A DNA stretch of 64,000 nucleotides from Desulfospira joergensenii DSM 10085 (lineage in GTDB: Bacteria; Desulfobacterota; Desulfobacteria; Desulfobacterales; Desulfobacteraceae): the NCBI RefSeq assembly GCF_000420085.1, contig NZ_ATUG01000002.1, forward strand, positions 2,108,001 through 2,172,000. Direction: 5' to 3'. Numbering within the stretch: position 1 is the stretch's first letter; each line of letters opens with the position of its first letter. This document shows positions 43,016 to 53,400 of this stretch, one piece after another. The translations under genes and the position numbers were made by a program. A model generated the notes under the pieces. That model was not told where the DNA came from and did no database searches. It worked only from the letters and a program-made list of their open reading frames with translations.

Positions 43016-44722
43016 CTACAACCTGCCCTTTTTAATGATGGCCACCACCAGCCAGATCCCCATGACAGCGGCGGCAATGAATCCCACAATGCCGATGACG
43101 GATACCCCGAACATCAGGGGAGGGACATTGGAGTTCACCACAATGGCAGAGCCCAGGATCAGGGAGGCGATGATAATGGAAAAAGAGATCCTGTTGGAGG
43201 TCTGGTCCTGGGTTCTCATCATCTTTTCAATATGGTCGATGTTGACGCTGATATGGATTTTCCCAGTCTTGGCCAGTCTGAGCAGTTCTTTAATGTCTGC
43301 CGGCAGAATCCGGAGAAGATTGAAGGATTCCCGGGCGATCCCCAGAATATCCCGGGCAATCCTCGGAGGGGAATATTTCATGTACTTGGCATTTGTCGCA
43401 TAGGGCATGGCGTGGGCGATCATATCAAAATCCGGATCCAGTTTTCTGGCCACCCCTTCAATGGAGATAAAGGCCTTCATCATCAGAAAGAGATCCGGCG
43501 GGATTCTAAGCCCATGGCCCGCACAGAGCTCAAGGAATTGATTGAGCATCTTGGCGGTTTTGATCTCTTTCAGGGACTTTGACAGATGAAGGGAAACAAA
43601 ATGGGAGATGCCCTTTTCCAGGTCTGCCATGTCGGGCAGATCTTCATATTCGGCCAGCTCGCATAGGAGGCCGGCCGTGGCCTTTGCATTGTCCGAGGCA
43701 ATGGAATGGATCAGGTCCACAAAGATCTCCCGGGTGGTCTGGTCCACAAATCCGGTCATGCCGAAGTCAACGGGACAGATTCTGTTGTTCTCCAGGATAA
43801 AGATATTTCCGGGGTGGGGATCTGCATGGAAAAATCCATATTTAAAGATCTGCTTCATGATAAAGTCAGCCCCCAGCCGGGTGATCCGTTTCCGGTCCAG
43901 GCCGGACCGGTCAATGGCCTCTATATCGTCTGCCTTGATCCCCTGGATGTACTCCATGGTCAGGACGCGCTCACTGGATTGATCGGGATAGGTTTTGGGA
44001 ATGTGGATGGCCTTGTCACCGGCAAACTGCCGGGCCATGCGTTCCATATTGGCGGCTTCAACTGTGTAGTCGAGTTCCTTTTCAAGGGTTTTTGCAAATT
44101 CTTCAACAATTTTTACGGGCCTGAAAACAGCGGCTTCCTCTATATTCCTTTCGATGATGGAGGCGATGTGGTGCATGATCTCAAGATCCGCCTCAATGGT
44201 CTTGCGGATGGCGGGGCGCTGAATTTTTATGGCGATTCTGTGATTTTCACGGATGGATGCCCTGTGGACCTGACCGATGGAGGCCGAGGCAAAGGGCTCT
44301 TTTTCGATGGATTCAAAAATCTCATCGTAGGGACGGCCAAACTCCGATGCAATGATATTTTTGACATGTTCAAAGTCAAAGGAGGGGATTTTATCCTGGA
44401 GATGGGCAAGTTCATCGATCAGGTCCACAGGGATCAGATCCGGCCGGGATGAGAGAACCTGGCCCATTTTAATGAAGGTGGGGCCCAGTTCTTCCAGGGC
44501 CATCCGGATTCTCTGGTTCCGGTTGAGACGGTCAACTTTTTCCACGGATTCGGGTACGCCCATATGAATCAGCTTCAGACCCGATTCAATATAATGATCG
44601 ATGTTCATGGCATCCAGGATATTTTCAAACCCGTACTTGAAAATGATGCCGATGATCTGCTGGTACCGGATGAGATGCCTGTACCTTTGGGTGACCTTTC
44701 CTATGGACTTGATGCTCAACAT
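43016..44722 (-). CDS. UbiB/AarF (ABC1/ADCK) family atypical kinase
   Basis: 568-aa protein with the UbiB KxGQ motif (FIKMGQVLSSRPDLIP), nucleotide-site lysine region HRIAIKIQRPAI, catalytic FHADPHPGNIFIL and metal-binding PVDFGMTGFVDQTT. Two C-terminal hydrophobic helices anchor it in the membrane (ISFSIIIASLILGSAIVV, VIGIVGFIAAAVMGIWLVVAII). The family supports quinone biosynthesis or lipid handling, fitting a menaquinone-using anaerobe. It is 10 bases downstream of the phasin-like gene. Confidence 0.94.
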   Translation of the reverse strand: MLSIKSIGKVTQRYRHLIRYQQIIGIIFKYGFENILDAMNIDHYIESGLKLIHMGVPESVEKVDRLNRNQRIRMALEELGPTFIKMGQVLSSRPDLIPVDLIDELAHLQDKIPSFDFEHVKNIIASEFGRPYDEIFESIEKEPFASASIGQVHRASIRENHRIAIKIQRPAIRKTIEADLEIMHHIASIIERNIEEAAVFRPVKIVEEFAKTLEKELDYTVEAANMERMARQFAGDKAIHIPKTYPDQSSERVLTMEYIQGIKADDIEAIDRSGLDRKRITRLGADFIMKQIFKYGFFHADPHPGNIFILENNRICPVDFGMTGFVDQTTREIFVDLIHSIASDNAKATAGLLCELAEYEDLPDMADLEKGISHFVSLHLSKSLKEIKTAKMLNQFLELCAGHGLRIPPDLFLMMKAFISIEGVARKLDPDFDMIAHAMPYATNAKYMKYSPPRIARDILGIARESFNLLRILPADIKELLRLAKTGKIHISVNIDHIEKMMRTQDQTSNRISFSIIIASLILGSAIVVNSNVPPLMFGVSVIGIVGFIAAAVMGIWLVVAIIKKGRL

Positions 44723-44732
44723 GGGCAGGCGT

Positions 44733-45029
44733 CTATTTTTCTATTTTTTCGGCAAGGGCGTCAATGCGGCGGTTGAGTTCCAGGAGATCGGACCGGGACG
44801 GCAGATCCAGCCTTTTTAAGACATTTTCAATGGCCGCCTCGATTTTTTTGTCCAGACCTGACCGGGCATCCTCGTATTTCTGGCGGCATTCATCCAGAAA
44901 CTCCTCTGCCTCGGCCTGATTCATCTTGGCGTTTTCTGCAAATTCCTTTGCCATCTCTTCAATTTCGGCCTTGGATCTCAATGCCATGCCCACACCGGTC
45001 AGAACGCTTTTTTTCAGATATTCCAGCAT
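44733..45029 (-). CDS. Phasin-like / coiled-coil small protein
   Basis: 98-aa helical protein, VGMALRSKAEIEEMAKEFAE then a long coiled coil ending LLELNRRIDALAEKIEK, as in the phasin (PhaF/PhaI-like) family. These small proteins are often encoded just before a UbiB/AarF gene. It may coat a granule or act as an adaptor for the kinase; no enzyme motif exists. Confidence 0.82.
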   Translation of the reverse strand: MLEYLKKSVLTGVGMALRSKAEIEEMAKEFAENAKMNQAEAEEFLDECRQKYEDARSGLDKKIEAAIENVLKRLDLPSRSDLLELNRRIDALAEKIEK

Positions 45030-45173
45030 GATCTTACCTCCAAATTCTATTGATGATGTTCAACAGCGGGAAGAGCAGGTGCTGCATCCGTTCAGACGGT
45101 TTCCGCTGCTTTCATCGTTCACCTTTTTATCCAAACAAAATATATTATTTTCCCCGGGTTGAGATGGATGCTT

Positions 45174-45263
45174 GCCCATATGCAGGGCACAGGAAATTCT
45201 GAAACCGGAGCGTACTTCCGTACGTGAGGGTTTCAGAATTTTGCAGCACCGCAGCAGATGGGC
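45174..45263. repeat. REP-like imperfect palindrome, copy B
   Basis: 90-base palindrome in inverse orientation relative to copy A (7124-7213), centred on CGTACTTCCGTACG. It lies in the 250-base gap between the acyl-CoA dehydrogenase stop codon and the phasin-like gene. The identical length and matching ends in two unrelated gene settings show an interspersed repeat. Confidence 0.75.
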
Positions 45264-45282
45264 GAGATTCCATTCCACCCCT

Positions 45283-47130
45283 TTATTTTGATCCAAAGGA
45301 GACGTCGAGTATATCCTCCACACAGGAGTCCCCTTCCAGAATCGCGTCCATCTTACCATAAACCGAGGGCAGAAGGGTATGAATAAAAAACCGGGCCGTT
45401 TCCATCTGTCCCGAATAAAAGGCGGCATCCTTGTTCTTGGCCGCTTTTTTGGCCACGGCTTCTTTTTCAAGGGATCCAGCCTTTTTGGCCAGCTTGGGTG
45501 CGGCGACCGAGGCCCGCCACAGGTGCATCCAGGCAAAGGTGATCTCCCCGGTGATTTCCAGGAAGGGATGGGCAAAGGCATAGGCGTTGAGAGCCTTTTC
45601 CGACCTTGACCGCTGCTTCATCTCTGCGGCCAGCTCTTCCAGCCGGGTTAGGGCATGGGATACTTTCCCGGCCAGTTCCTCCACCCCTTGAATTTCCCGG
45701 GCCTTTGTAACGGTCTTTTGGATCTGTTCCAGGAAATAGTCAAAGGATTTGCCGTTGTTCATGGACAGTTTCCTGCCCAGAAGATCCATGGCCTGGATCC
45801 CGTTGGTGCCCTCGTAGATCATGAAAATTCTTGAATCCCTGAGCAATTGCTCCACAGGGAACTCCCTGACATATCCGTATCCGCCGTAAACCTGGATCCC
45901 GTGGGAACAGACCTCAAAGGATTTGTCCGTGACAAACCCCTTGACAATGGGGGTCAATACCTCAATAAGAGCGGCGGTATCTGCTTTTAATTCTTCATCA
46001 TCCGTGGTGCGGACAATGTCCGAGCATTTGGCGTAATAGTAGATCAGGGAGCGCATGCCTTCGGTATAGGCCTTCATGTTTAATAGCTGGCGGCGCACAT
46101 CCGGGTGCTGGATAATGGGCACGCTCTTGGCATCGGCAGCCTTGCCCGCGGTCAGGTGTCTGCCCTGGATCCTTGTCCGGGCATATTCCAGGGCATACAT
46201 ATAGGAGGCCGAGGCAACGGCAAATCCCTGCATGCCCACAAAGGCCCGGGCCTCGTTCATCATCTGGAACATCTCCGGCATGCCCTTGTTTTCCTCGCCC
46301 AGGAGAGTGCCGATGCATTCGCCTTTTTCACCCAGGGAGAGGGAGGCCGTGGCATTGCCGTGGATTCCCATTTTCTTTTCAAGGCCCGTGCAGACCACGT
46401 TGTTGAATTCACCTAGGGTACCGTCTTCATTGACATGAAATTTTGGGACCAGGAACAGGGAGATCCCCCGGGTTCCGGCCGGTGCTCCTTCAATTCTGGC
46501 CAGGACCGGATGGATGATGTTTTCGCACAGATCATGCTCCCCTGCGGATATGAAGATCTTGGATCCCTGGATGGAGTACGTGCCGTCTGCCTTTTTCCTG
46601 GCAATGGTGGTCAATGCCCCCACATCGGAACCGGCCTCGGGTTCGGTGAGCAGCATGGTGCCTCCCCAAGTTCCTGCAAACATCTTTTTCATATAGAGGT
46701 TTTTCTGGGATTCGGTTCCAAAGACTTCCACCAGCTTGGCAGCCCCGTGGGTCATACCGTAGTAGAGCATAAAGGCGGAATTGGCGCCCGTCATGTACTC
46801 CAGGGCCGCACACCCCACGGTCTTGGGCATGCCCTGTCCCCCCACTTCCGGAGAATCGCACATGGCCAGCCACTCCCCCTCGCAATAGAGTTCCCAGGCC
46901 CGTTTAAAGGAGTCGGGAACCTTTACCTTGCCGTTTTCAAGGATGCAGCCTTGTTCGTCTCCGTCCTTGAAGGTGGGCAGGATTTCCTTGATGGCCAGGT
47001 TCCTGGCTTCGGAAACGATCAGATCAACGGTTTTTTTATTGAATTCCTCAAAAAGCTCATGTTCAACCATTCCGACCTGTTCATGAAGTACAAAGTCAAC
47101 ATCCCTTCTGTCTGCGATAAGTTGTGCCAT
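45283..47130 (-). CDS. Acyl-CoA dehydrogenase, long form with C-terminal extension
   Basis: 615-aa FAD enzyme catalysing alpha-beta oxidation of an acyl-CoA. It shows GGTMLLTEPEAGSDVGALTT (FAD/substrate region), KIFISAGEHDL, GIQVYGGYGYVREFPVEQLL and the probable catalytic glutamate in IFMIYEGTNGIQAMDLLGRK. The length and the extra C-terminal helical domain (about residues 470-600) match the long-chain/multidomain subfamily often involved in degradation of fatty or aromatic-derived acids. Substrate chain length is not deducible. Confidence 0.95.
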   Translation of the reverse strand: MAQLIADRRDVDFVLHEQVGMVEHELFEEFNKKTVDLIVSEARNLAIKEILPTFKDGDEQGCILENGKVKVPDSFKRAWELYCEGEWLAMCDSPEVGGQGMPKTVGCAALEYMTGANSAFMLYYGMTHGAAKLVEVFGTESQKNLYMKKMFAGTWGGTMLLTEPEAGSDVGALTTIARKKADGTYSIQGSKIFISAGEHDLCENIIHPVLARIEGAPAGTRGISLFLVPKFHVNEDGTLGEFNNVVCTGLEKKMGIHGNATASLSLGEKGECIGTLLGEENKGMPEMFQMMNEARAFVGMQGFAVASASYMYALEYARTRIQGRHLTAGKAADAKSVPIIQHPDVRRQLLNMKAYTEGMRSLIYYYAKCSDIVRTTDDEELKADTAALIEVLTPIVKGFVTDKSFEVCSHGIQVYGGYGYVREFPVEQLLRDSRIFMIYEGTNGIQAMDLLGRKLSMNNGKSFDYFLEQIQKTVTKAREIQGVEELAGKVSHALTRLEELAAEMKQRSRSEKALNAYAFAHPFLEITGEITFAWMHLWRASVAAPKLAKKAGSLEKEAVAKKAAKNKDAAFYSGQMETARFFIHTLLPSVYGKMDAILEGDSCVEDILDVSFGSK

Positions 47131-47398
47131 ATCAGACGCTCCCTTTTAAAATTGAGTTATCCTCATTCTCATTTATTTCCCTAAGCGATAATATACGGCT
47201 TGTCAACGGGTGGAAGGCAGAAAGTTTGATATGATTTAACTTTTTTTAAAAATAATTAAATTTCATTAAATGAATCTGATTTGTCCGTGGTTTTCAGCCC
47301 TGTTTAAGAAAAAAATATTGATTTTCCTTCAGATTCATACGATTCTATATAAATTAAGTTAGGAACTGAATCTAATTTTAGCTCCATGTGGGAGAAAC
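47131..47398. other. Divergent promoter region
   Basis: About 270 AT-rich bases between the acyl-CoA dehydrogenase and MBL genes. GAATCTGAT (47271-47279) and a CAGATTC further on (47331-47337) could be half-sites of a regulator, but spacing is irregular. No strong promoter is assigned. Confidence 0.3.
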
Positions 47399-48253
47399 AT
47401 GTATATTAAATGCTGGGGATCACGGGGTTCAATATCGGTATCGGGTCGGGAATACGCTGAATTCGGAGGAGATACCACCTGTCTGGAAGTGATTGCAAAA
47501 ACCGGAGAGGTCATCATCATCGATGCAGGAACCGGAATCCGAAGGCTTGGCAAATCCCTGGTCCGGAGAAAGGCATCTGAATATTTCATGCTGTTAACCC
47601 ATACCCACTGGGATCATATCCTCGGCATTTCTTTTTTTGCTCCCCTTCTGTATAAAGAAAACAGACTGGTCATCCAGGACCGGAAATTTGACGGGCTGAG
47701 CACCAGACAGGTCTTTGAAAATGTCATGAGACCTCCGTTTTTTCCCATAAAACTGACGGATTTTGATGCGGATCTTTATTTTGACCCTTCCCTGAACCAG
47801 AAGTTCACCATCGGATCCATAGAGGTGGAGGCCATCCCCACCAGCCATTCCGAGGACAGCATGGGGTATAAGTTCACGGAAGAAGGAAAGAGCTTTGTCT
47901 TTTTAACGGACAATGAACTGGGATACGACCATCCCCAGAGCCAGGGGGCTGAAGCGTATGTAAATTTTGCCCGGGGGGCCGACATCCTGTTCCATGATGC
48001 AGAGTACACTCAAGAAGAGTACAAAGACAAGATCGGCTGGGGTCACTCCTCTGTTTCAGATGTCCTTGACCTTGCCGTAAAGGCCGGAGTCGGTCAGCTG
48101 GGCCTGATCCACCTGAATCAGGACCGGACAGATGCCCAGATGAAGGAGATGGTCAGACAAAGCTGCCGGATTCTTGAAAACCGGGCCCGGAAAACCGGGG
48201 CGCCTCCCATTTCCTGCTTCGGGGTCCCTTCGGACCTGGAACTATCCCTTTGA
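47399..48253 (+). CDS. MBL-fold metal-dependent hydrolase, PhnP-like
   Basis: 284-aa metallo-beta-lactamase-fold protein beginning MYIKCWGSRGSISVSGREYA, then GGDTTCLEV, a form shared by PhnP-like phosphodiesterases and phage-type MBL proteins. The metal motif is LLTHTHWDHILGISFF, with later histidines in AIPTSHSEDSMGYKF, ILFHDAEYTQEEY and WGHSSVSDVLDLA. It probably cleaves a phosphodiester, perhaps a cyclic nucleotide; this is inferred from the fold only. Confidence 0.87.
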   Translation: MYIKCWGSRGSISVSGREYAEFGGDTTCLEVIAKTGEVIIIDAGTGIRRLGKSLVRRKASEYFMLLTHTHWDHILGISFFAPLLYKENRLVIQDRKFDGLSTRQVFENVMRPPFFPIKLTDFDADLYFDPSLNQKFTIGSIEVEAIPTSHSEDSMGYKFTEEGKSFVFLTDNELGYDHPQSQGAEAYVNFARGADILFHDAEYTQEEYKDKIGWGHSSVSDVLDLAVKAGVGQLGLIHLNQDRTDAQMKEMVRQSCRILENRARKTGAPPISCFGVPSDLELSL

Positions 48254-48269
48254 TATTTTTTCTGAAAAG

Positions 48270-49832
48270 ATGAACCCTCCGCCCGTGCGAAACTGGCAGG
48301 AATCCGTGGCCGCTTTTTTCCATCCAAGGGTTTTGACCATGCTGGCCTTTGGATTTTCGGCCGGCCTGCCCCTTCTTCTGATCTTTTCATCCCTTTCCCT
48401 CTGGCTCAGGGAGGCAGGTGTGGAGCGCTCTTCCGTTACCTTCTTCAGCTGGGCGGCCCTGGGATATTCATTCAAATTTGTATGGGCTCCCCTGGTGGAC
48501 CAGATCCCCATTCCCTTTTTAACCCGCACCCTGGGCCGGAGACGATCCTGGATGCTGGCGGCTCAAACCGGGGTGATCCTGGCGATTTTATGCATGGCAT
48601 GGATTGATCCGGGTTCAGGCAGCCACCCCCTGACCTTCATGGCGGCGGCAGCGGTGATGCTGGGGTTTTCCTCGGCCACCCAGGACATCATCATTGACGC
48701 TTACAGGATAGAGTCTGCTGCCACAGAACTCCAGGCCCTCATGGCCTCATCCTATATCGCCGGGTATCGGACCGGGATGCTGGCGGCCGGTGCCGGTGCC
48801 CTTTTCCTGGCTGAGGTTTTCGGCTCTACCATGGGCAGTTACTCCTTTTCGGCATGGCACGCCACCTATTGTATCATGGCCGGGCTGATGCTGGTGGGAG
48901 TGGTGACCACCCTTGTGATTCCTGAGCCCGAGATGGCGGATGATTCCAGAAGAGGCCGCTCTTCAAGGGATTATTTGGGGTCTATTCTGGTATTTCTGGC
49001 CGGAGCTTCCATGTTTGTTACGGTCTTTTATTTGAGTGCGGGCCCTGCCTCAGCCGTTAAACACCAGTTGAATCAGATATTTCATAATCCGGGCCTTTCC
49101 GGATTTTTTATAGAGTTCTGCCGGTTGGGCCTCGGGATTACATCCTCGGCAATCCTGGGAAGGCTTCTCATGGCAACCGGGATGGTGAACAAAGAGATGA
49201 TCCGGGAAACCTATGTGGAGCCGGTACATGATTTTTTCAGGAGATACGGCTTGTCCCTGGCCTGCCTCATGCTGGCCCTGATCGGTCTGTATCGGATTTC
49301 GGATATCGTATTGGGGGTGATCTCCAATGTGTTTTACCAGGACCTGGGATTTTCAAAAATAGAGATCGCCGGCATCGTAAAGACCTTCGGCCTTTTCATG
49401 ACCATGGCCGGCGGATTCCTGGGGGGAATCCTCTCCCTGAGATTCGGGGTGATGAAAATTTTATTTGCAGGGGCCGTGCTCTCCTCTTTGACCAATCTAT
49501 TGTTCATGACCCTGGCCCAGGCCGGGCCGAATCTGCCCCTGCTTTATCTGGTCATCTCTGCGGATAATCTTGCTGCGGGAATGGCCAGTGCCGCCTTTGT
49601 GGCCTTTTTATCCAGCCTGACCAGTATCCGTTTCACGGCAGTTCAATATGCTATTTTTTCCTCTTTGATGACCCTGATTCCCAAGGTGTTCGGCGGGTAC
49701 TCCGGTTCTATTGTAGATTCCCTGGGCTATCCCGCTTTTTTTCTGATTACGGCCCTCATGGGAACGCCTGTCCTGGTTCTGATCTGGTTCAGTAATAAAC
49801 TTCTCAAGTTGAAAGAAAAGAACCGGGAATAA
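48270..49832 (+). CDS. AmpG-like major facilitator superfamily transporter
   Basis: About 520-aa inner-membrane transporter. Starting at 48270 gives MNPPPVRNWQESVAAFFHPR and then about 12-14 helices. The segments GFSAGLPLLLIFSSLSLWLREAG and FSWAALGYSFKFVWAPLVDQ resemble AmpG muropeptide permeases, as does FSSATQDIIIDAYRIE with its ATQD motif. Muropeptide or other peptidoglycan-fragment import is the family function; not proven here. Confidence 0.88.
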   Translation: MNPPPVRNWQESVAAFFHPRVLTMLAFGFSAGLPLLLIFSSLSLWLREAGVERSSVTFFSWAALGYSFKFVWAPLVDQIPIPFLTRTLGRRRSWMLAAQTGVILAILCMAWIDPGSGSHPLTFMAAAAVMLGFSSATQDIIIDAYRIESAATELQALMASSYIAGYRTGMLAAGAGALFLAEVFGSTMGSYSFSAWHATYCIMAGLMLVGVVTTLVIPEPEMADDSRRGRSSRDYLGSILVFLAGASMFVTVFYLSAGPASAVKHQLNQIFHNPGLSGFFIEFCRLGLGITSSAILGRLLMATGMVNKEMIRETYVEPVHDFFRRYGLSLACLMLALIGLYRISDIVLGVISNVFYQDLGFSKIEIAGIVKTFGLFMTMAGGFLGGILSLRFGVMKILFAGAVLSSLTNLLFMTLAQAGPNLPLLYLVISADNLAAGMASAAFVAFLSSLTSIRFTAVQYAIFSSLMTLIPKVFGGYSGSIVDSLGYPAFFLITALMGTPVLVLIWFSNKLLKLKEKNRE

Positions 49833-50419
49833 AATTCTTGACAAAAAATTCTCATTTTTTTACTTAGGAATGGGGAAAGATAATCGTGTGACACCTGAGA
49901 AGTGAATTGTTGTGAATGAAAGCTGATTTCCTGTTGAGCGGGTAATTTCTGGGCGGCACTGGTTTGTGGTTGATGCGGAGACTGGTCTGAATAACCGGTT
50001 GATGCGACAAGAACGTTTCAGGCTATCATACTATTGAGTTATGAGCTGTGAAATTCCGAATACCGCTTGCAGATGATATGAGGTGCCAAATAGCTTATTC
50101 CAATATCACGCAGTCCACGCGTAACGATATATTGTCCATGGCCGGCAGAATTATCCGGCCAGGCAGAGCTTGCGGACAGAAACCGGCCGGGATATCGAAA
50201 ACGGATTATCCGTTTTCAGGATGTGGCGGGCACGGTTTTCCAGTCTGTTTTCCGGCAGTCTCTTTTATCCTAAGTGGAGCAGGTTCAATGACCGGCTGAT
50301 TGAAGAAATTCAATGGCCGGTTTTTTTATGCCCTTTGGCATACGGCCTGTTGTGTCATTGGACCATGGAAGACCGCTCATGATCAATGCGGCTAAAATAA
50401 TGGTTAGGAGATAGAGATA
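49833..50419. other. Long, structured leader region upstream of hdrA
   Basis: About 590 bases with no gene. A possible sigma-70 promoter is TTGACA at 49838-49843 followed after 17 bases by TACTTA. Hairpins can be drawn at 50141-50162 (GGCCGG / CCGGCC) and at 50198-50217 (AAACGGAT / ATCCGTTT). The region ends in an intrinsic-terminator-like hairpin at 50290-50327 about 90 bases before the hdrA start. I do not recognise a named riboswitch. Confidence 0.5.
50290..50327 (+). terminator. Terminator-like hairpin in the hdrA leader (possible attenuator)
   Basis: GACCGGC (50290-50296) and ATTGAA pair with TTCAAT and GGCCGGT (up to 50321), closed by a GAAA tetraloop-like turn and followed by a run of seven T. 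Because the only gene downstream is hdrA, the hairpin may control entry into the selenoprotein operon. Confidence 0.6.
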
Positions 50420-53400
50420 ATGACGCAAAATTCAACATCCGGCAAAGACCTTTCAGGTTCTGTTATGGTTCTCGGCGGCGGTATCGCAGGAATGCAGTCC
50501 GCCATTGATCTTGCCAATTCAGGGTACTATGTTTATCTGGTTGAGAAATCATTCGCCATCGGCGGTATGATGGCCCGGCTGGACAAGACATTTCCGACCA
50601 ATGACTGTACCATGTGAGTGATCTCACCCAAACTGGTCGAGGTCGGCCGGCATCTGAACATTGAACTCCTGACAAACACAGAACTTCTCGAGCTTGACGG
50701 TGAACAGGGAAATTTCACTGCCAGGGTAAGGGAAAATCCGCGATTTGTTGATCTGTTAAAGTGTACCTCGTGTGGAGAGTGTACCAAAGTCTGCCCTGTG
50801 GATGTTCCCAGTGAGCACAACCAGGGACTGGCTCCGAGAAAAGCCATTTTTAAACAATATGAACAGGCCATTCCCGGAGGGTACGGGATCTCCAAACGTT
50901 CCGTGGCGCCCTGCAAGGCCACCTGCCCGGCCCATGTATCCATCCAGGGATTCATCGCCCTGATGAACCAGGGCAAGCACCATGAGGCCCTGAAGCTGTT
51001 CAAACAGGAACACCCCTTTCCCGGTTCCTGCGGCCGGGTCTGCCACCATCCCTGCGAGTCTGTCTGCACCCGGGGGGACGCGGACCAGCCCCTGGCCATC
51101 CAATATCTTCACCGGTACATTGCCCAGCTGGACCTGGACAGTGAAGAAGGTCCCTGGGTCCCCGATATTCTTGAAGAACGGCCCGAAAAAGTGGCGGTTG
51201 TGGGTTCCGGCCCTGCCGGGCTGACCGCTGCCTATTACCTGGCCCAGAAAGGGTACAAGGTCACCATATTTGAAAAGCTGCCCGTCAAGGGCGGGATGAT
51301 GGCCGTGGGCATCCCGGAATACCGCCTGCCCAAGGCGGAACTTGCAAAAGAGATCGACGTCATAGAAAAACTGGGTGTTGAGATCAAAACCTCTGTGGAA
51401 TTCGGCAAAGACATCACCCTGGAGAGCCTGAAAAAGGAGGGGTACGCCTCTTTGTTCATGGCCACGGGCCTGCACGGGTCCAGGGGACTGGGCGTCAAAG
51501 GCGAAGACCTTGAGGGCGTGCTCAAGGGAACCGAGTTCCTGAGAAATGCGGCCATGGGCAAGGGAGAGAAACTCTCCGGCAAGGTCATTGTCATCGGCGG
51601 CGGCAACGTGGCCGTGGACGTGGCCCTGACCGCCCGGCGCCTGGGCTCCGACGATGTGACCATGGTCTGCCTGGAAAAGCGGGACGAGATGCCGGCCTGG
51701 GATTACGAGATCGAAGAGGCCCTGGAAGAAAAGGTCCACATCGTCAACAGCCAGGGACCTTTGCGTTTCTACGGGGACGACTCCGGAAAAGTCAACGAGG
51801 TCGGCTTCCAGGAATGCACGGCCGTGTTTGACGAGAACGGAAGATTCAATCCCCAGTACGACGACTGCAAGCTCACCTCCTATGAGGCGGACACGGTGAT
51901 CGTGGCCATCGGCCAGATGGGAGAGACCGGTTTTGCCGATAAAGAGGGCATCGCCCTGACCCCCCCGGGGGGATACGAGGCAGATCCTCTTACCCTCCAG
52001 ACCCCCATTGACTGGGTCTTTGCCGGGGGGGACGCCTATTACGGCCCCAAATCCGTTGTGGACGCCATTGCCTCGGGCAAGACCGCGGCCGAGTCCATCC
52101 ATAGATTCATCAACGGCCTGGACCTTGCCGAGGACCGGGAAAAGAGCTATGAGTTTGAAAAGCCGGAGATCGAGAATGTTCCCCGGCTGGACCGGGTGCA
52201 CCCGGACAAGATCAGCGTGGCCGACCGGGAGGGCAACTTTAAAGAGGTCACCCTGGACCTGGCCCTTGAAGCCATTGAAAGGGAAGTATCCCGGTGCCTG
52301 TCCTGCGGGATCTGTTCCGAATGCTACCAATGTGTGGAGGCCTGTCTGGCCGGAGCCGTGGAGCACGATCAGCAGCCCCTGGTAAGGGATCTCGACGTGG
52401 GTGCCGTGATCATGACCACAGGCGCGGAAGTCTATGATCCTTCGGGCCTGGACGATATATACATGTACAAACGCTCCCAGAACGTCATGACTTCCCTGGA
52501 ATTTGAGCGGATCTTAAGCGCCGGCGGTCCCACCATGGGACATCTGGTCCGGCCTTCGGATGAAAAGGAACCCGAAAAAATCGCCTGGCTCCAATGTATC
52601 GGCTCCAGGGATACCAACAAATGCGGTAATGGATACTGCTCCTCGGTATGCTGCATGTACGCCATCAAGGATGCCATGATCGCCAAGGAGCATTCGGAAA
52701 AAGAGCTGGATGCGGCTATTTTCAACATGGACATGCGCACATTCGGCAAGGATTACGAAAAATACTATAATAGAGCCGCTGAAGAGGAAGGGGTCAGGTT
52801 TGTCAAATCCAGGATCCATTCCGTGACCGAGGAACCGGGCACGGACAACCTGGTTCTCAAATATGCCGACGAACTGGGGCAGATACAGGAAGAGATTTTT
52901 GACATGGTGATTCTTTCCGTGGGCCTGACCATTCCCAAGGAGAGCGCAGACCTGGCCAGCCGCATCGGCGTGGACCTGGATAAGTACAACTTTGTGAAAA
53001 CCACTACCTTCAATCCCCTGGAAACCTCCAGGCCCGGGGTTTACGTGTCCGGATCCTTCCAGGGACCCAAGGATATCCCCTCATCCGTAACCGAGGCATC
53101 CGGCTCTGCCGGGGCCGCCGGGGTCCATCTGGCACCGGCCAGGCATACCCGGACCAAGACCGTGAGCATGCCCGAGGAGAGGGATGTACTGGGTGAGGAT
53201 CCCCGGGTCGGGGTCTTTGTCTGCAAGTGCGGGATCAATATCGCCGGGGTAATCGACGTGGAAGAGGTGGAAAAGTATACCAAGGATCTTCCCAATGTGG
53301 TCTACACCGGAGAGAATCTTTTCACCTGTTCCCAGGATACCCAGGTGACCATCAAGGAGGTGATTGACGAATATAAGCTTAACCGGGTGGTGGTGGCCTC

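Noticed and set aside
50615-50617. Stop codon splitting hdrA into two pieces (pseudogene)
   Set aside because: Homology is continuous with no frame change, the codon is UGA at a conserved Cys position, a SECIS-like hairpin follows, and the next gene shows the same feature.
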